DNA from: Symbiodinium sp. CCMP2592
Taxonomy: Eukaryota; Sar; Dinophyceae; Suessiales; Symbiodiniaceae
Direction: 5' to 3'
Assembly (NCBI GenBank): GCA_905221615.1
Contig: CAJNDT010005479.1
Span: 124,001 to 188,000, forward strand
Length of the DNA: 64,000 bases
In this document: positions 22,690 through 34,299 of the stretch, piece after piece
Layout: each line of letters opens with the position of its first letter
Numbering within the stretch: the stretch's first letter is position 1
Position numbers and translations under genes: made by a program
Notes under the pieces: generated by a model
What the model was told of the DNA's origin: nothing
What the model saw: the letters and a program-made list of their open reading frames with translations, nothing else
Database searches by the model: none

Positions 22690-23600
22690 TAGTGTCTGCA
22701 TGTGAATAACAGAGCAGGCAACGCCCCCGGACCTGAAAAGCTGTCTCTCAGGGGCACGTTCAGGCTCTTGCACTCGCACGACTGCGGAAGTACGCCAGAA
22801 CAGTACGAGTTTAGCCTTGCATGCTGCAACGCTGGACCCGTTCGAGCGTTCCTGCTCGAAGGTGGATAATTTAAAGAATTCGAAAGTGGCCGAAAACTGC
22901 TTTGCCATCTTTCCGGAGCAAAGCAGGCCACAAGGACTCATGGAAGAGGTGGCGTTGACCTTCCAGCCATGATCATCCGAGTGCCGCCCACACCTTTGGG
23001 TGTCGGACGGGACAAATCCTGCGATGTGTGGAACATGCCGTCAGCAATGCAGTGTGCGAGTGGAAACCTTTTCCTGTGTCCTTTTACAATCCCACTTTGC
23101 CATTGCTGTGGCAAACCTGTACTGCTTCATTGGCTAATACGAGACAGCACTTGTTGCAAGAGGTCTCGCAACGCTGGGAACGATTGGTACGGAATGTCTT
23201 CAAGCATCGAGCAAACCCTGACACCTTAGAGGCGACAAAGCACAAATTGCGAGCACATTGCCCTGCAAATGGAGCATGTGAGCTTCAGCTTTCTTGTCTT
23301 GCATGGCCAAGCCAAGCCACTAATCGGCGGAACCTGCCAGTCGACGGGAGGACGAGCTCCTTGCGGTCATTCATTCACGCGCCAGCGGAGCTCTATGCCA
23401 TCATTGAAATCCGGTTCTCATGAATCGAACCATGTGCTCCTGATTCGAGAATCGTACACAAAGCTCAACTCACCGATTCCCAAGAAGCTTCCTGAACCAA
23501 AAGACCCGACGACCAATCCGTCCAGTGGCAGCTCCTCAGCCACCAAGCTCGGCTTGGACTTGGCTGCTGTCCTCGGCGGAACGAATCCAGATTTGGACAG
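22690..23600. other. No firmly supported gene
   Basis: This lies between the start of gene G and the last RCC1-like exon I can place (23,665). A minus-strand block at about 22,830-22,730 (ACKAKLVLFWRTSAVVRVQE) could be an exon of the RCC1-like gene, but its edges are unclear. Confidence 0.25.
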
Positions 23601-23605
23601 AGTAC

Positions 23606-25061
23606 CCTCTGACCGATGAGCGCAGCCACAGGGACGCCACCGAAACTCTCGTGGCCCCATGTCACCTGAAAATTCTCGGAAGAAAGCAGAGTCTCTGCCG
23701 GTGTTACATGACGCGGTGACATCAGAGCATGCGAGAAATCTCCATGGGAGAAGCATGATGGTCTGCTTCCAGGAGACTAGCTGTCCCGCCGCTGTCAGAG
23801 CAGCAAAAGCGCCCGTGGAGCCAACAATCTGCAACGGTCAAAACTTTAGAACGCTTGCTGGCGGAAGAACGCTTCGGCCTAACTCACGTTCCACCAAGTT
23901 TTCCCACCTACAGCAGTATCGCCATGCTATCCCACGCTTCAAGGCCTGCTTGACCATCAAGAGGCGTTCTTGCACATCGCGACTGTCGCCCCCTGCATCG
24001 CTTTGCCCCCAGCTGACGACGCTTCCGTCCTCCTGTGGCAAATGCAGCACTGCAGTTGCTTTCATCCGGTGGGTATGCAGAACTGGGCACGGAAGGTTAC
24101 CTCAGCATGAGTTATCACGTATCACTGACATTGTACGTACAAACCTTCCAGCTCGCCATGGAAGACAGAGGCAGGCAGCATTTTGGTAGCAATCCCTTCG
24201 CCGGGCAAGGCTTCCAAGGAATCAAGCTACAATTCAAGAGCTTCATTTTGGCGCAGCTGCCGTGAGAGAAACTGCAAAAACCAACCAGGCTCATCCGACT
24301 CTGGGACCTGTAAAAAGGTACTACTCCCATACGGCCCATGAAACTCCATGTGCCGATCAGGGTCAATCCCAGCCCTATAGCAGAACGGTGGCAGTTGTGA
24401 TCAAGCTCGTCGGGAATGAGCTCAGAACCAGATACCGACCGATCTTAGATAGCAGCACCAACACCGAGATGATATCGAAGGAGGGCTGCAGTGCGTGCCA
24501 GACCATCCAAACAAGCCCAACGCAAGATCTTGCACGGAAGTGTTGACAGAAGCACAGGGTTTTCTCACCTCAAGAATTTGCATCCCGGACTCCCCTCGTC
24601 GTCACCATGAGCGCAAGGGTTGTTTGTCTTAGAAGGGTAGAGACATCGATTTTCAGGCAGTTGCGTGCGTGTGGAGGGGGTGTCCAAGCTGAAAACCTTA
24701 CTTCATTTGTCAATCCAGCATGTCGCGTACTGGAAAGTGCCCCTCCTGTCCTACAGCATACTTGCCGGCAACACACCCGGCGACGTAGTGTTCGTTCCAC
24801 TGCTGTCACGCCCAGCCCAAGAGGAATGACATCGAAAACAACTGGAGCAAAGGCCAAAAACTCGACAACAAAGCGATGATCACATGGAGGCAAGCCTTGA
24901 TGGCAGCAAAGGCGTTTTCGGTCGCCGCGACCTGGCGGGACCGGGCGGCTACTCGGCGCTGCTGGCGAAAAATCCATGCCACAAAGGAGTCAAAGTTCGT
25001 GCTGCACCTCCTCCACGTTCACGAGCTGCTCGCGCACTGCGGTACTGTCACCGCCGCGTTC
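23606..25061 (-). CDS. RCC1/HERC-like repeat exons (third cluster)
   Basis: Five consecutive minus-strand exons join in frame. 25,061-25,008 (ERGGDSTAVREQLVNVEE) ends at a GT donor. 24,931-24,896 (VAATENAFAAIK) has a GC donor. 24,032-23,946 (EDGSVVSWGQSDAGGDSRDV, QERLLMVKQ) has a GC donor. 23,828-23,778 (IVGSTGAFAALTAAGQL) has a GT donor. 23,665-about 23,606 reads VTWGHESFGGVPVAALIGQR. Four of the five start at AG|G. Together they rebuild the repeat [GGDSS-x-VQ-x-L-x-VxxI-x-A-x-x-AFAAI-x-DGSVVTWG]. RCC1-type repeats form beta-propeller blades that usually bind proteins or chromatin. The cluster has no ubiquitin-like start of its own that I can see, so it may be the 3' part of the gene starting near 33,473. 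Confidence 0.75.
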
Positions 25062-25069
25062 CTGAGAAT

Positions 25070-27495
25070 GCTATCGGATGCTATCAGGTTCCACAGCAAG
25101 ACTCCTCTGGCACCGCAGTGCTGCTTTCCTTGCCAGTCTTGCTTTCGCTTGCTGAGAAGGCAGGGGGCACTTACCCGGATGCCATACGAGCGCTCCCAGT
25201 ATCCCTGTCCCTCTTTCTTTCGGCAGTGTAGAGAATGCCCTCTCCCGCTCCCTTTCTTTCGCACAGATTCACAGGTTTTTCACGCCACACTTGTGTTTGC
25301 TATTTGGCTATACGCGGGTGTTAATGCCTTGGCTGGTGTGCGCATTGACGCTTTGCTTTGCTCGTTGGGGCGGGGGGCAGGGGGCAGGCCCCCGTCCGGC
25401 GCAGTTCGCGCTACCTCATCCCATATGTTGTGGAATGGGCTCGGGCCTTACAAAGCTGGTGCCCTCCTTTTCAAGGCCTTCGTGGCCTTTCCCCTCTCTC
25501 TGTCTCTCTCTCTTTGCTTTGCTCGCGGTATGGAGCAGTCACGAACCTGCCCCTCTTGCTTGCATGCGGACAAAAGAAATGCATGCGCACTCCCTCGCCC
25601 GGGCGCGCACCGAAGTCGTTGCTCTTCTTTGCTCACTGCTCAATGAGGCACGGTCAGTTCTGTAAAACCCCTCTGAAACCCTTAAAGCTATTGCACCCCC
25701 CGTGCCTCATCAGCTTCCCCCAATTTGGGGTGGCGCTGTTCGGTATTACCGGTGCTCTCTAGTGTGCTCTTGTCGACTGCATGTTCAACATGTCAACACA
25801 AACACACAAACTGACTTCCCCTCTCTCTTTTTCTCTCTGCCGGGCCTAGGGGACGGTTGGCCCGACCCTCAGGCATTCAGCCCGCCCGTCCCCCACCATG
25901 TATTAGTGAGCGGACGGCATTTGGGTCCCAATCTACAGTCAACGGCGGCCAGGGATGTTCCATGTCTCACAACCGAGAGCCCCGACCCTTTACGCTAAGG
26001 ACCCTCATCACCGCGCCCCATGCAGCTGTTCAATTCTGCTGAAATGCAAAAGAGAGAAGACGGCGGTTGATTATCCCCCTTGTTGATGAGCTCCAAAGGG
26101 GAGCGAGGCAAAGAATTAAGAATGAGGTAGGCGGATCAGACATCATCGTTTAGCGACGGAGTGACTAAGAATCGCAGGCAAATGGAAAGAACCTCGTCAG
26201 GTTGTGACGGCATTTGCAATGAGGCATTTCCCCCAAAGGGAGGCTATGGTACAGTGTGCAGGTACAATCCCCCGGCGCCTGAGGATTCGAAACTTGGGGC
26301 TGTGAGGTGTCCTTTGTAACCACAACAACGAACACAGGTAAGGGAAACCCAAGAACACAGCGCTCACACTTCACATTACACTTCACTGTCCGGCCAAAAA
26401 CTTTTTGCACGCACTCCCCTCAGTGGTTCTCCCACGTGGTGTTGACTTTGGCCGCTTGGCCGTCGGGAGTCTCGGGCCTCGTTTCCCCGTCTGCCCCTGT
26501 CTTCCCCCTATATGGGGATTTTGTGAGGAGACCGTCATCCAAGGAAGCGTAGATCACGAGGTTCGCGCCCGTGCCAATATCACGACCTTTAGCCCAGCCG
26601 TTGGGTAGGAGAGGAACGGTGTGGCCTGTAAGGCAAGGGCCTGGCTGGAGTAAAACTCTGTTAGCTCCCCCGTCACAAGGTCGGAGAGGAAGCTCTTGCG
26701 GTCAGCGCCCCCCGTACAAAGGATTCATGTCACGCTCTTGCCGATGTTCTGTATGGCTCAAGGCACCCTTCCCTTCGGAAGCTAGTTACAGGCGAGAGGC
26801 GGGGGCTCCGGCCCGTTCAAAGGCACAATAAGAAGGGGCCTTCCCCCCCAACCTCCCTTTTGAGCTGTCGAGGACTGCGGCGTCTTCGAAGTCGGTGTAG
26901 ACACCTTGAGCCAAAATCTGTCTCGCTCTCCCCCACACGAGGCTGCAGGGACCGCTCCTCCCGCTCTCTTTGAGTCCGGCTGACAGGTTGCATCTTTCTG
27001 AGGCCCAAACCTCGTGCACACCCACCCTGTTGTGGATATGCACTGCCGACGGAAGACTGTTAGGCAATCAAATATCGACTCGAACAAGCCGACAGGACTC
27101 CCTTCACGGAAGGTATACAGATACATCCACTAGTTATTTAGTTGCACAGATGTTGTGCAAAATCAAACATAGCCAAGCAGAAGCTGGTGCTGAGCATCAG
27201 TTGACAAAAGATAGCCCGACGAACCCACCAGGCACCAACGCCAGGACAAAAGTCTCTGTAAGTCTCTCCTTTTGCTTGTTTGCTCATGGCACAGGCAGTC
27301 CAGGCAGTCACTAGCATCCTCTCGGGTGAACTGCCACATCCATCAAGGATCCAAAATTGTCTGGAGAAGTCTTTTTTGATGTTTGTTGAATGTGTGTTGT
27401 TTTTTTTGTTGCCTTCGGGGGGCAGCAGAGGTTGGAGCAGGGCCGAGGAGGCGTGGGGAGGGAAGGGCGGAGGGGAGGAGGGAAGGGTTTGGCGA
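25070..27495. other. Gene-poor, CT- and C-rich spacer or intron
   Basis: The sequence is rich in pyrimidine runs (for example 25,493-25,520) and short C- or G-runs on the plus strand. Several open frames exist on the plus strand, but they are low-complexity (Ser/Leu/Pro from CT runs), and none has convincing splice edges. Confidence 0.35.
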
Positions 27496-27497
27496 CA

Positions 27498-28062
27498 TTA
27501 AACACGCTCACTCATGTGGCGATTCCAGTTCATTCCGTGTCTTTTTGGTTGTTCGGAAGCATCATATATCTAAAACGCGCCCCCTCATGTGGCGATCCCG
27601 GCGCATCATATCTCTTAAACACGCCGCCTCATGTAGCGATTCCGGATCCCGCCTGCTCATGTCGCGATTCCGGGTCATCACATGCCTTCAACATTCCCCT
27701 TCCTTAATTGGCAATCCTGGTTCACCATGTATCTTAAACACGCCCCCTCGTTTGGCGGTTCCGGTTCGTCATAAATCTCAAACACGCCCCCTGAATTGGC
27801 GATTTCGGTTCATCGCATATCTTCAATACGCCTCCTCATTTCGCGATGTCGGTTTGTCATATACCTTAAACTTAAACACGAGCCCTCATTTGGCAATTCG
27901 GCTCATCATATATCTTAAACACGCCCCCTCATTTGGCGATCCCGGCTCGTCATATATCTTACATACGACGCCTCATTTGGCGCTGTCGGTTCTTCCTGTA
28001 TCTCTTAAACTTGAACGTGCCGCATCATTTGGCGATTGCAGTTCAGCACATATCTTAAACTG
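27498..28062. repeat. About 45-bp minisatellite, some 12 copies
   Basis: A tandem array of imperfect units. A typical unit reads cttaaacacgccccctcatt followed by tggcgatcccggctcgtcat and atat. Spacing between successive cttaaac words is close to 44-45 bases. Copies differ by substitutions and small indels. The array keeps a plus frame open for 227 codons only because the period is near a multiple of three; I do not call this a gene. Confidence 0.85.
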
Positions 28063-28074
28063 GTGATTCAATAA

Positions 28075-28235
28075 GAGCAAAGCGTAAAAGCAGAGAAGCA
28101 GACAAGCAAAGAAGTAGAAACGCGGAAGAGCATAGAAGCAGAAGCAGAAGCCAGAACAAGCAGAAAACGAGAAGCAAACACGCAGCAGACAGAACAACCG
28201 GATAAACGGAAAAGCGAAGCAGAGAAGCGGACACG
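28075..28235. repeat. Purine-rich AGAAGC-type tract
   Basis: Directly after the minisatellite comes about 150 bases made of irregular AGAAGCA, AGCAGA and ACAAGC words with almost no T. It is a diffuse polypurine tract, not a clean microsatellite. Confidence 0.7.
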
Positions 28236-28539
28236 TAGACTTAATGACGCCCTAGCTGAAGGCTTCGGGGAACCAGACTGACGCCTCGAAGACTCAGCAA
28301 GGACCAGGCACCCTCAGTGACATACTATCGCTTGCAATGGGGAAGTTCAGGGTCGAGTGGCAGGTCTGCCGACTTCTTCTGCACAAGGCAGGGTCAGGCA
28401 GCTGGGGTTCGGCAGCGCAAGTGGCCAGGAGATCGGGGGCCCAAACCATGTTCTGCTTGCTTCTGCTGCAGCAGCGCCCGACTCCTTCTTTCCGTACCTC
28501 TTTCTTTCTTTCGCCAGGGCTGTGGTGTAGGGGTTACCC

Positions 28540-28603
28540 CCTTTCCGTACCTCTCTCTTTCTCTCTCTGTCTCTCCCCCGCTCTCTCTCTCGCTGTCTCT
28601 CGT
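28540..28603. repeat. CT-rich simple repeat
   Basis: Irregular (CT)n and (TCTC)n stretches broken by CCCCC. Confidence 0.8.
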
Positions 28604-28936
28604 GACCACCGATCAGTTCCAAGCTTCTGGATCTCCCCAGCAGATAACTTCGCCTGCACTGCGAGATTTGTCGTTGTTCGTTATGGGACTGCTTTTGCGG
28701 TATGCACCCATGGCCAAGGCCTTCTTTCGTGATTGCTGCGAATGCGCTGCCGGAAGGGATGATTGCCTGAAGGGGGCGCCATGCTGCTGTGACAAGCACG
28801 CCAAACTGTGAAAGCGATAATACACAGCCATCATAGGGCATAACTTGCCGGTCTCAAGAAAGCAGAAACCCACGTCGAAGTACGCACAAATCCTCTGTTA
28901 CTGCATTGTAGTCTAGTGCGGGGTAAGCCGGTCTGC

Positions 28937-29329
28937 TCAGACCGTCGAGCGGGCTTGCACTGTTACATCCGTCACCGAGCGACGCAGTTGCAGCTGGCCC
29001 CCTGCAGCCGATAGGTACTGAAGCTTGTGACGAATCGCGCCGACAAGCGGTTCGGCAGTCTGACAATCACGAGACGCATTCGTGCACACAGCGACGCCCA
29101 TCGACCCCCCAACAACCTCCCGGCCCCACGAAAGGTCAGCTGTTGTTGATTGGGAAGCTTTTCGATGGTCATAGTTCGCAATCTTACGAATGCCACACTC
29201 CAAGCTAAGGTCGGGCATTCCCTGTCCGGGCATTGCTGATGCGCCCGCGTCTTGTATCAAACCCATTTGTCGCACCATTACTACGGGCAAATCCCGAGCG
29301 TTGCCCGTCAGAGCTTCGATCTCCGACAT
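28937..29329 (-). CDS. Open frame of 130 codons, possible exon
   Basis: The minus strand reads MSEIEALTGNARDLPVVMVR, QMGLIQDAGASAMPGQGMPD, then IRKIANYDHRKASQSTTADL and KLQYLSAAGGQLQLRRSVTD to a stop at 28,937. Composition is reasonable, but no splice edges were fixed. It is downstream of the RCC1-like exon at 29.6 kb in the same orientation and may be an exon of the same gene outside the repeat region. Confidence 0.35.
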   Translation of the reverse strand: MSEIEALTGNARDLPVVMVRQMGLIQDAGASAMPGQGMPDLSLECGIRKIANYDHRKASQSTTADLSWGREVVGGSMGVAVCTNASRDCQTAEPLVGAIRHKLQYLSAAGGQLQLRRSVTDVTVQARSTV

Positions 29330-29499
29330 CAGTTCATTCGGAAGTACAATTCGGCTGCATCACAAGGTCATGTCAGCTCCACGTAAGAACAGTGGCAGTT
29401 GCGTCCAGGATGCTTTGGCATGCTGGATCCGACTGGTAAGATCCTCAGACGTTCGGCTGTGGGGGCTATGTGCTGTCATGATCGCCGATGCTGCGCTGG

Positions 29500-32400
29500 C
29501 AGAGCTGTTAGAGCACTTGCAATGCGAGACGCTGTCCCCAAGTTGCAGTCGCGTGTCCGTTGCAGATCCACCAAGCTCTGGCAGACCCCAGCAAACGACG
29601 CTACCGTCGGACTTGACGGCCGCAAAGGCACCGGCAGTCGCCTCGTCAAGTCAAAAAGACCGAAACGAAACTGCTTGAAGCTTGGCGACTTAGACTCTTT
29701 CGCCGCAGAATTGGCTCCACGGCACAAACATGCCAAGGGAAACTTCGTACCCTATCAAATCATGCTCTGTACGGAGTGGCGACGGCCCGTTATATCTTCT
29801 GAGAAGCCTACTGCTCAAACAAATCAAGTCAAAGGATGTACAAAGTTCTTGTTGATTCTGAAGCCGTGGGTTCTGGCATCCCTCTTTAGATACACCAGCT
29901 ACGCAAAATTAAACCTGATCCCCCGTCGGCTGAAATCTCACGACGTGTTGTCGTCACATCTCAAGGTGGAACGCGGGAACCTGGAGGCTCCGAACGCCAA
30001 CCAACTCTGCTGAGACTTTGCTGGCATCGCCACCTCAATCGGACAATATCCAACAAAACTGCAAACAAAACTGTGACGGGTGGGCTCTGTAACAGGGAAC
30101 ATGGGTCCAAACCCTGTATGCTCGCTCGCCATCGTTGACTCTCGAGTTAAAACTGCTGAATCGAAGTGCTCGCACACATGCCTCTACACACAATCAACAT
30201 CCGACTGTTCGAGCCAAGGAACCGAACAGTGGATCCCCCCAGACCACAACGTCACCACTGCCTGTCAGCGTCCAATGTGTCTTGCAACAAATCTGCAAAG
30301 CATGCTGGACATGTTGAAATCAAATGCTGGAAGCGGGAACTAGAGGCACAGGTGGGAAACAAAGCAATCACTTTGTTGGATGTTGTTGGACTCCTTCGGC
30401 ATCCACGGTGTTTGGCAGTGCTTCCGTCCCGGACATGCTGGGTCACGGTTGAAATCGACGGCACCCTTGGCACGGCCTGGAACATGAGAAAAACGTCTCC
30501 TCAACACAATTGACACTTGAAGCCATCGAGGCTCTCAGCCACAGAATCGCTCAAACAAGTCTTGATCCGGACCCCTTCTGGAACTTCCTAGGCGAAGGAC
30601 CAAGGTACATACCACTTTTCTGAAGCAAACCGGTCTCTAACTACGAAGTAAGTCGCGAACCAGTGCAAGCAACTGAATCAAAGACGCTTGCACTTTTCAT
30701 GACCCTCACGTGCGCCTGTAATGGCTGCGAAAGCTGCTGAGGTGGCACAAATGCTCTGCACCTCGGGGCTTGTAGACCCAGCTATCGAAAGCACAGCTCG
30801 CAGTAGGTTCGCTTAAGGCTGCAAAACCTGAGCGGCTGGCATCTTGAAGCTGCGCTGAGACATTTCGGCTGTCGCCCCCGTGACCTGCGAGTGTATCTCA
30901 AAAAGATGACACTACGGGCGACCGTTGGGCACAGAGCGCAAGCAATACTGGCTGGATCAAGAAGCATGAAGAGTGAAGGAAAGGAAATGCCCCGAGACAA
31001 AGCCTTCCAGGCGACCCCGGCAACTTTCCAGCCGGAGCACAGGCCGAGCCCCAGGTGATCACGGAGCCGTGGGCCGTGAGGGCAGCAAAAGCAGCGCCAG
31101 AGCCACCTTGGAGCTGCTGAGGGTCCGAGGTTTGAGGCTATATAACACGACAACCCGTCGAAATGCAGGCCGAAGCACAGATGTGGATGACATTATTCAG
31201 ATCCTCTTGCACCTGAAGGCAAGAAGGCGCCCTGTTCTGAATCAGCTGTGCAAAAACACTCAAACACGAGCAAGCACCTTATGTGTGTGATGTGAACGAT
31301 CGCAGCCGGTTTGATGGAGTAGCGGATCAAAAAACACCCCGCCGCACAGGCGAAAACTTCGACGACACTTTCGAAGACGATCGATCTTAAGCAGAGAATC
31401 CATCCTCGCTGCGACCAGATATTGTGAAAATCGAAGGACTATTCAAGAGACCGCCCCTTTGGGTTCGCGAAAAAGGCTCTGAAGCTTCTGAAGACTCTGA
31501 AGACTCGAGGAACAGATCCTCAAGGAGCTTCAAAGCTTCGGAGATTCTGGAAGAAAATTCCTAGAGACTCCAATATTACCTTAAATCATACTAGGGATCC
31601 TACCATAATTTAAGGAAAATTCCTTAATTAAGGGATATTGGAGTCTCTTCCTCAACCACCCCTGGCGTGCAATCGAACTATTGCCATCGCCTGAGTTTGC
31701 CTAGCGGCGTTGCCGATCCTTCTTCAGAACATAATCCCTGGCCCGCGACGGCAAAATATGGCAAAATGCAACAACACCTCGCTAAACAGCAGCCGGGCCG
31801 ATCCTATCTTCCAGAAAGCACGGTAAAACCGAAAAACATCCCACCCCTGGGTGAACACAACATCTAATCTGCCTGACTGCTCCGATCAACCTCAACCATG
31901 CAGCATATTGCAGCATCCTGTCGGGCATTATCGCACGAAGATATTTGAGTCTTCCTCAAAGGGCTTTGGCTTCCACAGGCTTATCTCGGAGGGAAAACAC
32001 ATTGATCGCGGACTGACCCTGACTTCGTTTGTCTTTCGGCACCTCAGTGCAGTCGCCACCCCAGTCCTCCAAGGGCTACACGGGCCAAAGCACTGCATGC
32101 TTACTGCACCTTCTGGTTCGCCTTGCCTGTGTATTGGTCGTTAGCTGTAGCTCGGAGACAATACGCTCGGCTTAGTATTGAAACTGTGGTGGCACAAAGA
32201 TTCAACAGCGGCCCCGGCCAGCTCTGACTAGATGAAAACGTTTGAGGGGCTGTAGCTCTGTGTCGTCTGATTGAACGATGGATCGGGGGAAAAGGAGCTC
32301 TGAAAGTCTGCTGGCGCGGTGCACCGGCGATGTTCTGGGACTCAAGGCTGGTGTGTGAGCAGTTGCCACATGCAGCACAGGCTAGGTAAGCAACTGCAAT

Positions 32401-33473
32401 GCTGCACCAGCCGGGTCCTCGTCGCCCCAAGCGATGACGGCACCATCGACACCTGGTGATAAGATCATGAGCAGTACCTGCTGAAGAAAGCTCGACTTGA
32501 CTCCCGAAACACGAACGTTGCATAGCTCCAGAAACCGTATGGACCTCACCTTCTAGAACCGGATTCAATGTCTCGCATATGCAGGAAGGAAACGGATAGC
32601 AGCGAATGCTCCAGCTGTGCTGAAGACCTTCTGAACGTTCTGTAACTCCTCTTCGTTTCGCACAGCTGCTGCATACAACAACTGCCAGGCACAAAACACG
32701 GACTCTATGCGGGTTCCGGCTGGATTTACGTGTGCACGTGGCGACGCAATGACTGTGCTGCCCGGACGCAGCCTGTGAAAAGTCAACACCAGACCAATTT
32801 TTCTACGCATGTCAAGTGTCAGGTTCAGTATGATGACTTGGGCACACAGTCCTCCTGGACTGCATCGCTGTCACCACCCAGATCTTCGCAGCCCCAACTG
32901 ACCTCATACGGTGTGTAAAGTCTGTCTTTGTCTGATCTCCCCTCGGACTCGCATGTCCGAGGCATAAGAACCAGCCGAGCTTCCACGGTGCCATCACGCC
33001 GAAGTGCTGCACAAGCTCGTGCTGTCATCTTCACCTCGGTTCTCTAGAGAATACACCTGATCTGCCCCCGTAGAGCCGCTTCAGGCTATGGCTATCAGTC
33101 AGGTAGCATCCCAAACGTTCACAAGTTCATCTTGGACATCACTGCTGTCTCCACCACTGTCTTCATCGCCCCATGCAATGACTGAGCCGTCCTTCTGGAT
33201 GGCGCAGATAGCATGCGACAGTCGGTTTGCGTGTAGCTGAAGCTTGGGCTTTGCCATAAATGCTCCCACAACATCGCCATCCTGAATACCAGCGTCTTGC
33301 AGAGTGCTCGTCCCTCGCAGAAACTCCGCACCACCTGGCTGAACCAGAATCCCTAGGGAAGTCTGGAGCTGGGATTCTGCAGCTTTGCGGAGATCTTCGA
33401 CGGAGCTTCCCGGCTCCATTTCCACGAAGACACTCTGCCCGCTGAGGATTGCTACGGAGACGTGTAGACACAT
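29500..33473 (-). CDS. Ubiquitin-like plus RCC1/HERC-like repeat protein (gene D2)
   Basis: Exon 1 (33,473 to about 33,119) starts MCLHVSVAILSGQSVFVEME, passes through SVEDLRKAAESQLQTSLGIL and DAGIQDGDVVGAF (a ubiquitin-like fold pattern), then AICAIQKDGSVIAWGDEDSG and GDSSDVQDELVN. Next come 33,034-32,981 (VKMTARACAALRRDGTVE, GC donor), 32,902-32,852 (VSWGCEDLGGDSDAVQE, GA donor), 32,648-32,594 (ELQNVQKVFSTAGAFAAI, GT donor) and 32,452 to about 32,400 (VDGAVIAWGDEDPAGAA). Further repeats lie at 31,106-31,043 (GSGAAFAALTAHGSVITW), 30,761-30,718 (VQSICATSAAFAAIT) and 29,645 to about 29,560 (ATAGAFAAVKSDGSVVCWG). An earlier in-frame ATG exists at 33,521; I prefer 33,473 because it matches gene D1. 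The product is probably a propeller-type scaffold. No HECT ligase domain is visible, so ligase activity is not supported. Confidence 0.75.
31563..31648. repeat. 86-bp inverted repeat, MITE-like
   Basis: The left end agagactccaatat is the exact reverse complement of the right end atattggagtctct (14 bases). The interior adds more dyads (ccttaaat with atttaagg; ttaaggaaaattccttaa). TCCT occurs just outside both ends and could be a target-site duplication. It lies in the long intron between RCC1-like exons at 32.4 and 31.1 kb. It could be a miniature inverted-repeat element or a sequence that folds in RNA. Confidence 0.75.
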
Positions 33474-33758
33474 GCAAGGTGCGGGCCCCCCGGGACCGCA
33501 GGGGTGCGGCGAAACCGGCACCTGGCACGTCGGGTAATAAGAGAATTCGCTATCGAGGCGTGAATCGTAAATGGCTGCAGGGAGCGCACATCGAAATGCC
33601 AGTCAAAGGGCAGAAGCAACCCAGCAGGCACTGATCTCCGAATGCTCTGCACGTGCACGCAACAGGGACCAGTCGTCAACGAAACCCTATTAAAGCAACC
33701 GGCAACCGGATTACCGAATTCACGAGAGATGTGACCCTTTTCTTGAATCCTGCCTCTT

Positions 33759-34280
33759 TCAAAACAATCGACTCATCATGACTTTTCTGCACATGGCCCA
33801 TGCCTGGCTCTGCCTCTTCTCACAGAGCTTACGGCAGGGGTGAATGAAAGATTCCTGATGGATTCGGGCTTCTGCCATGCGTTTGTGCCGGTCTTGCCGA
33901 TCCATATCTGTAGCCTCCGCTGTTTGCACCACCAACACTAGTTGCCGCGTGGTGCTTGATTGCTTCTCATACCTGCAGGAAATCTGGCTTTCCAAAGCTC
34001 TCTTCAAGCCAGACGGGACCCGGAAAGATCTCCTGATAGCTATCCATGGCACAACGAGGCCACAAGAGGCCAAAAGGGTACTTTTGCCACGGGAACATGG
34101 AAACTTGCACGAAAACGCAGGGAAACCAAGTGCCTCTGTGTGCGGCCTCCGGCAATTAGCGACGAAAAGTAGCGCTCATGCAGCACCAGTTGGACAGCCC
34201 GTCGCATTCGAACTATGCGCTCAACCAGCCTCTGTTGGACCAGCTCAGAGCGATACGACGCAGCCAGCCATGAGATGTGC
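33759..34280 (-). CDS. 3' terminal exons of a basic helical protein, possibly the end of gene D1
   Basis: The terminal exon 33,972-33,759 starts at a CTGCAG|G acceptor. It encodes YEKQSSTTRQLVLVVQTAEA, TDMDRQDRHKRMAEARIHQE, then CRKLCEKRQSQAWAMCRKVM and MSRLF with a TGA stop. An upstream block (about 34,280-34,155) reads ASYRSELVQQRLVERIVRMR then RAVQLVLHERYFSSLIAG. Both are strongly basic and helical. They lie between the last repeat exon of D1 (36.4 kb) and the start of D2 (33.47 kb), so they are either the C-terminus of D1 or a separate small gene. Confidence 0.5.
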
Positions 34281-34299
34281 AAGGCACTCGAACGAAATC

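Noticed and set aside
25291..25762. Plus-strand frames of 98-134 codons
   Set aside because: They derive from CT-rich simple sequence (Ser/Leu/Pro/Phe runs) and overlap each other in three frames.
27383..28066. 227-codon plus-strand open frame
   Set aside because: It is a translation of the 45-bp minisatellite, kept open by a period near a multiple of three.
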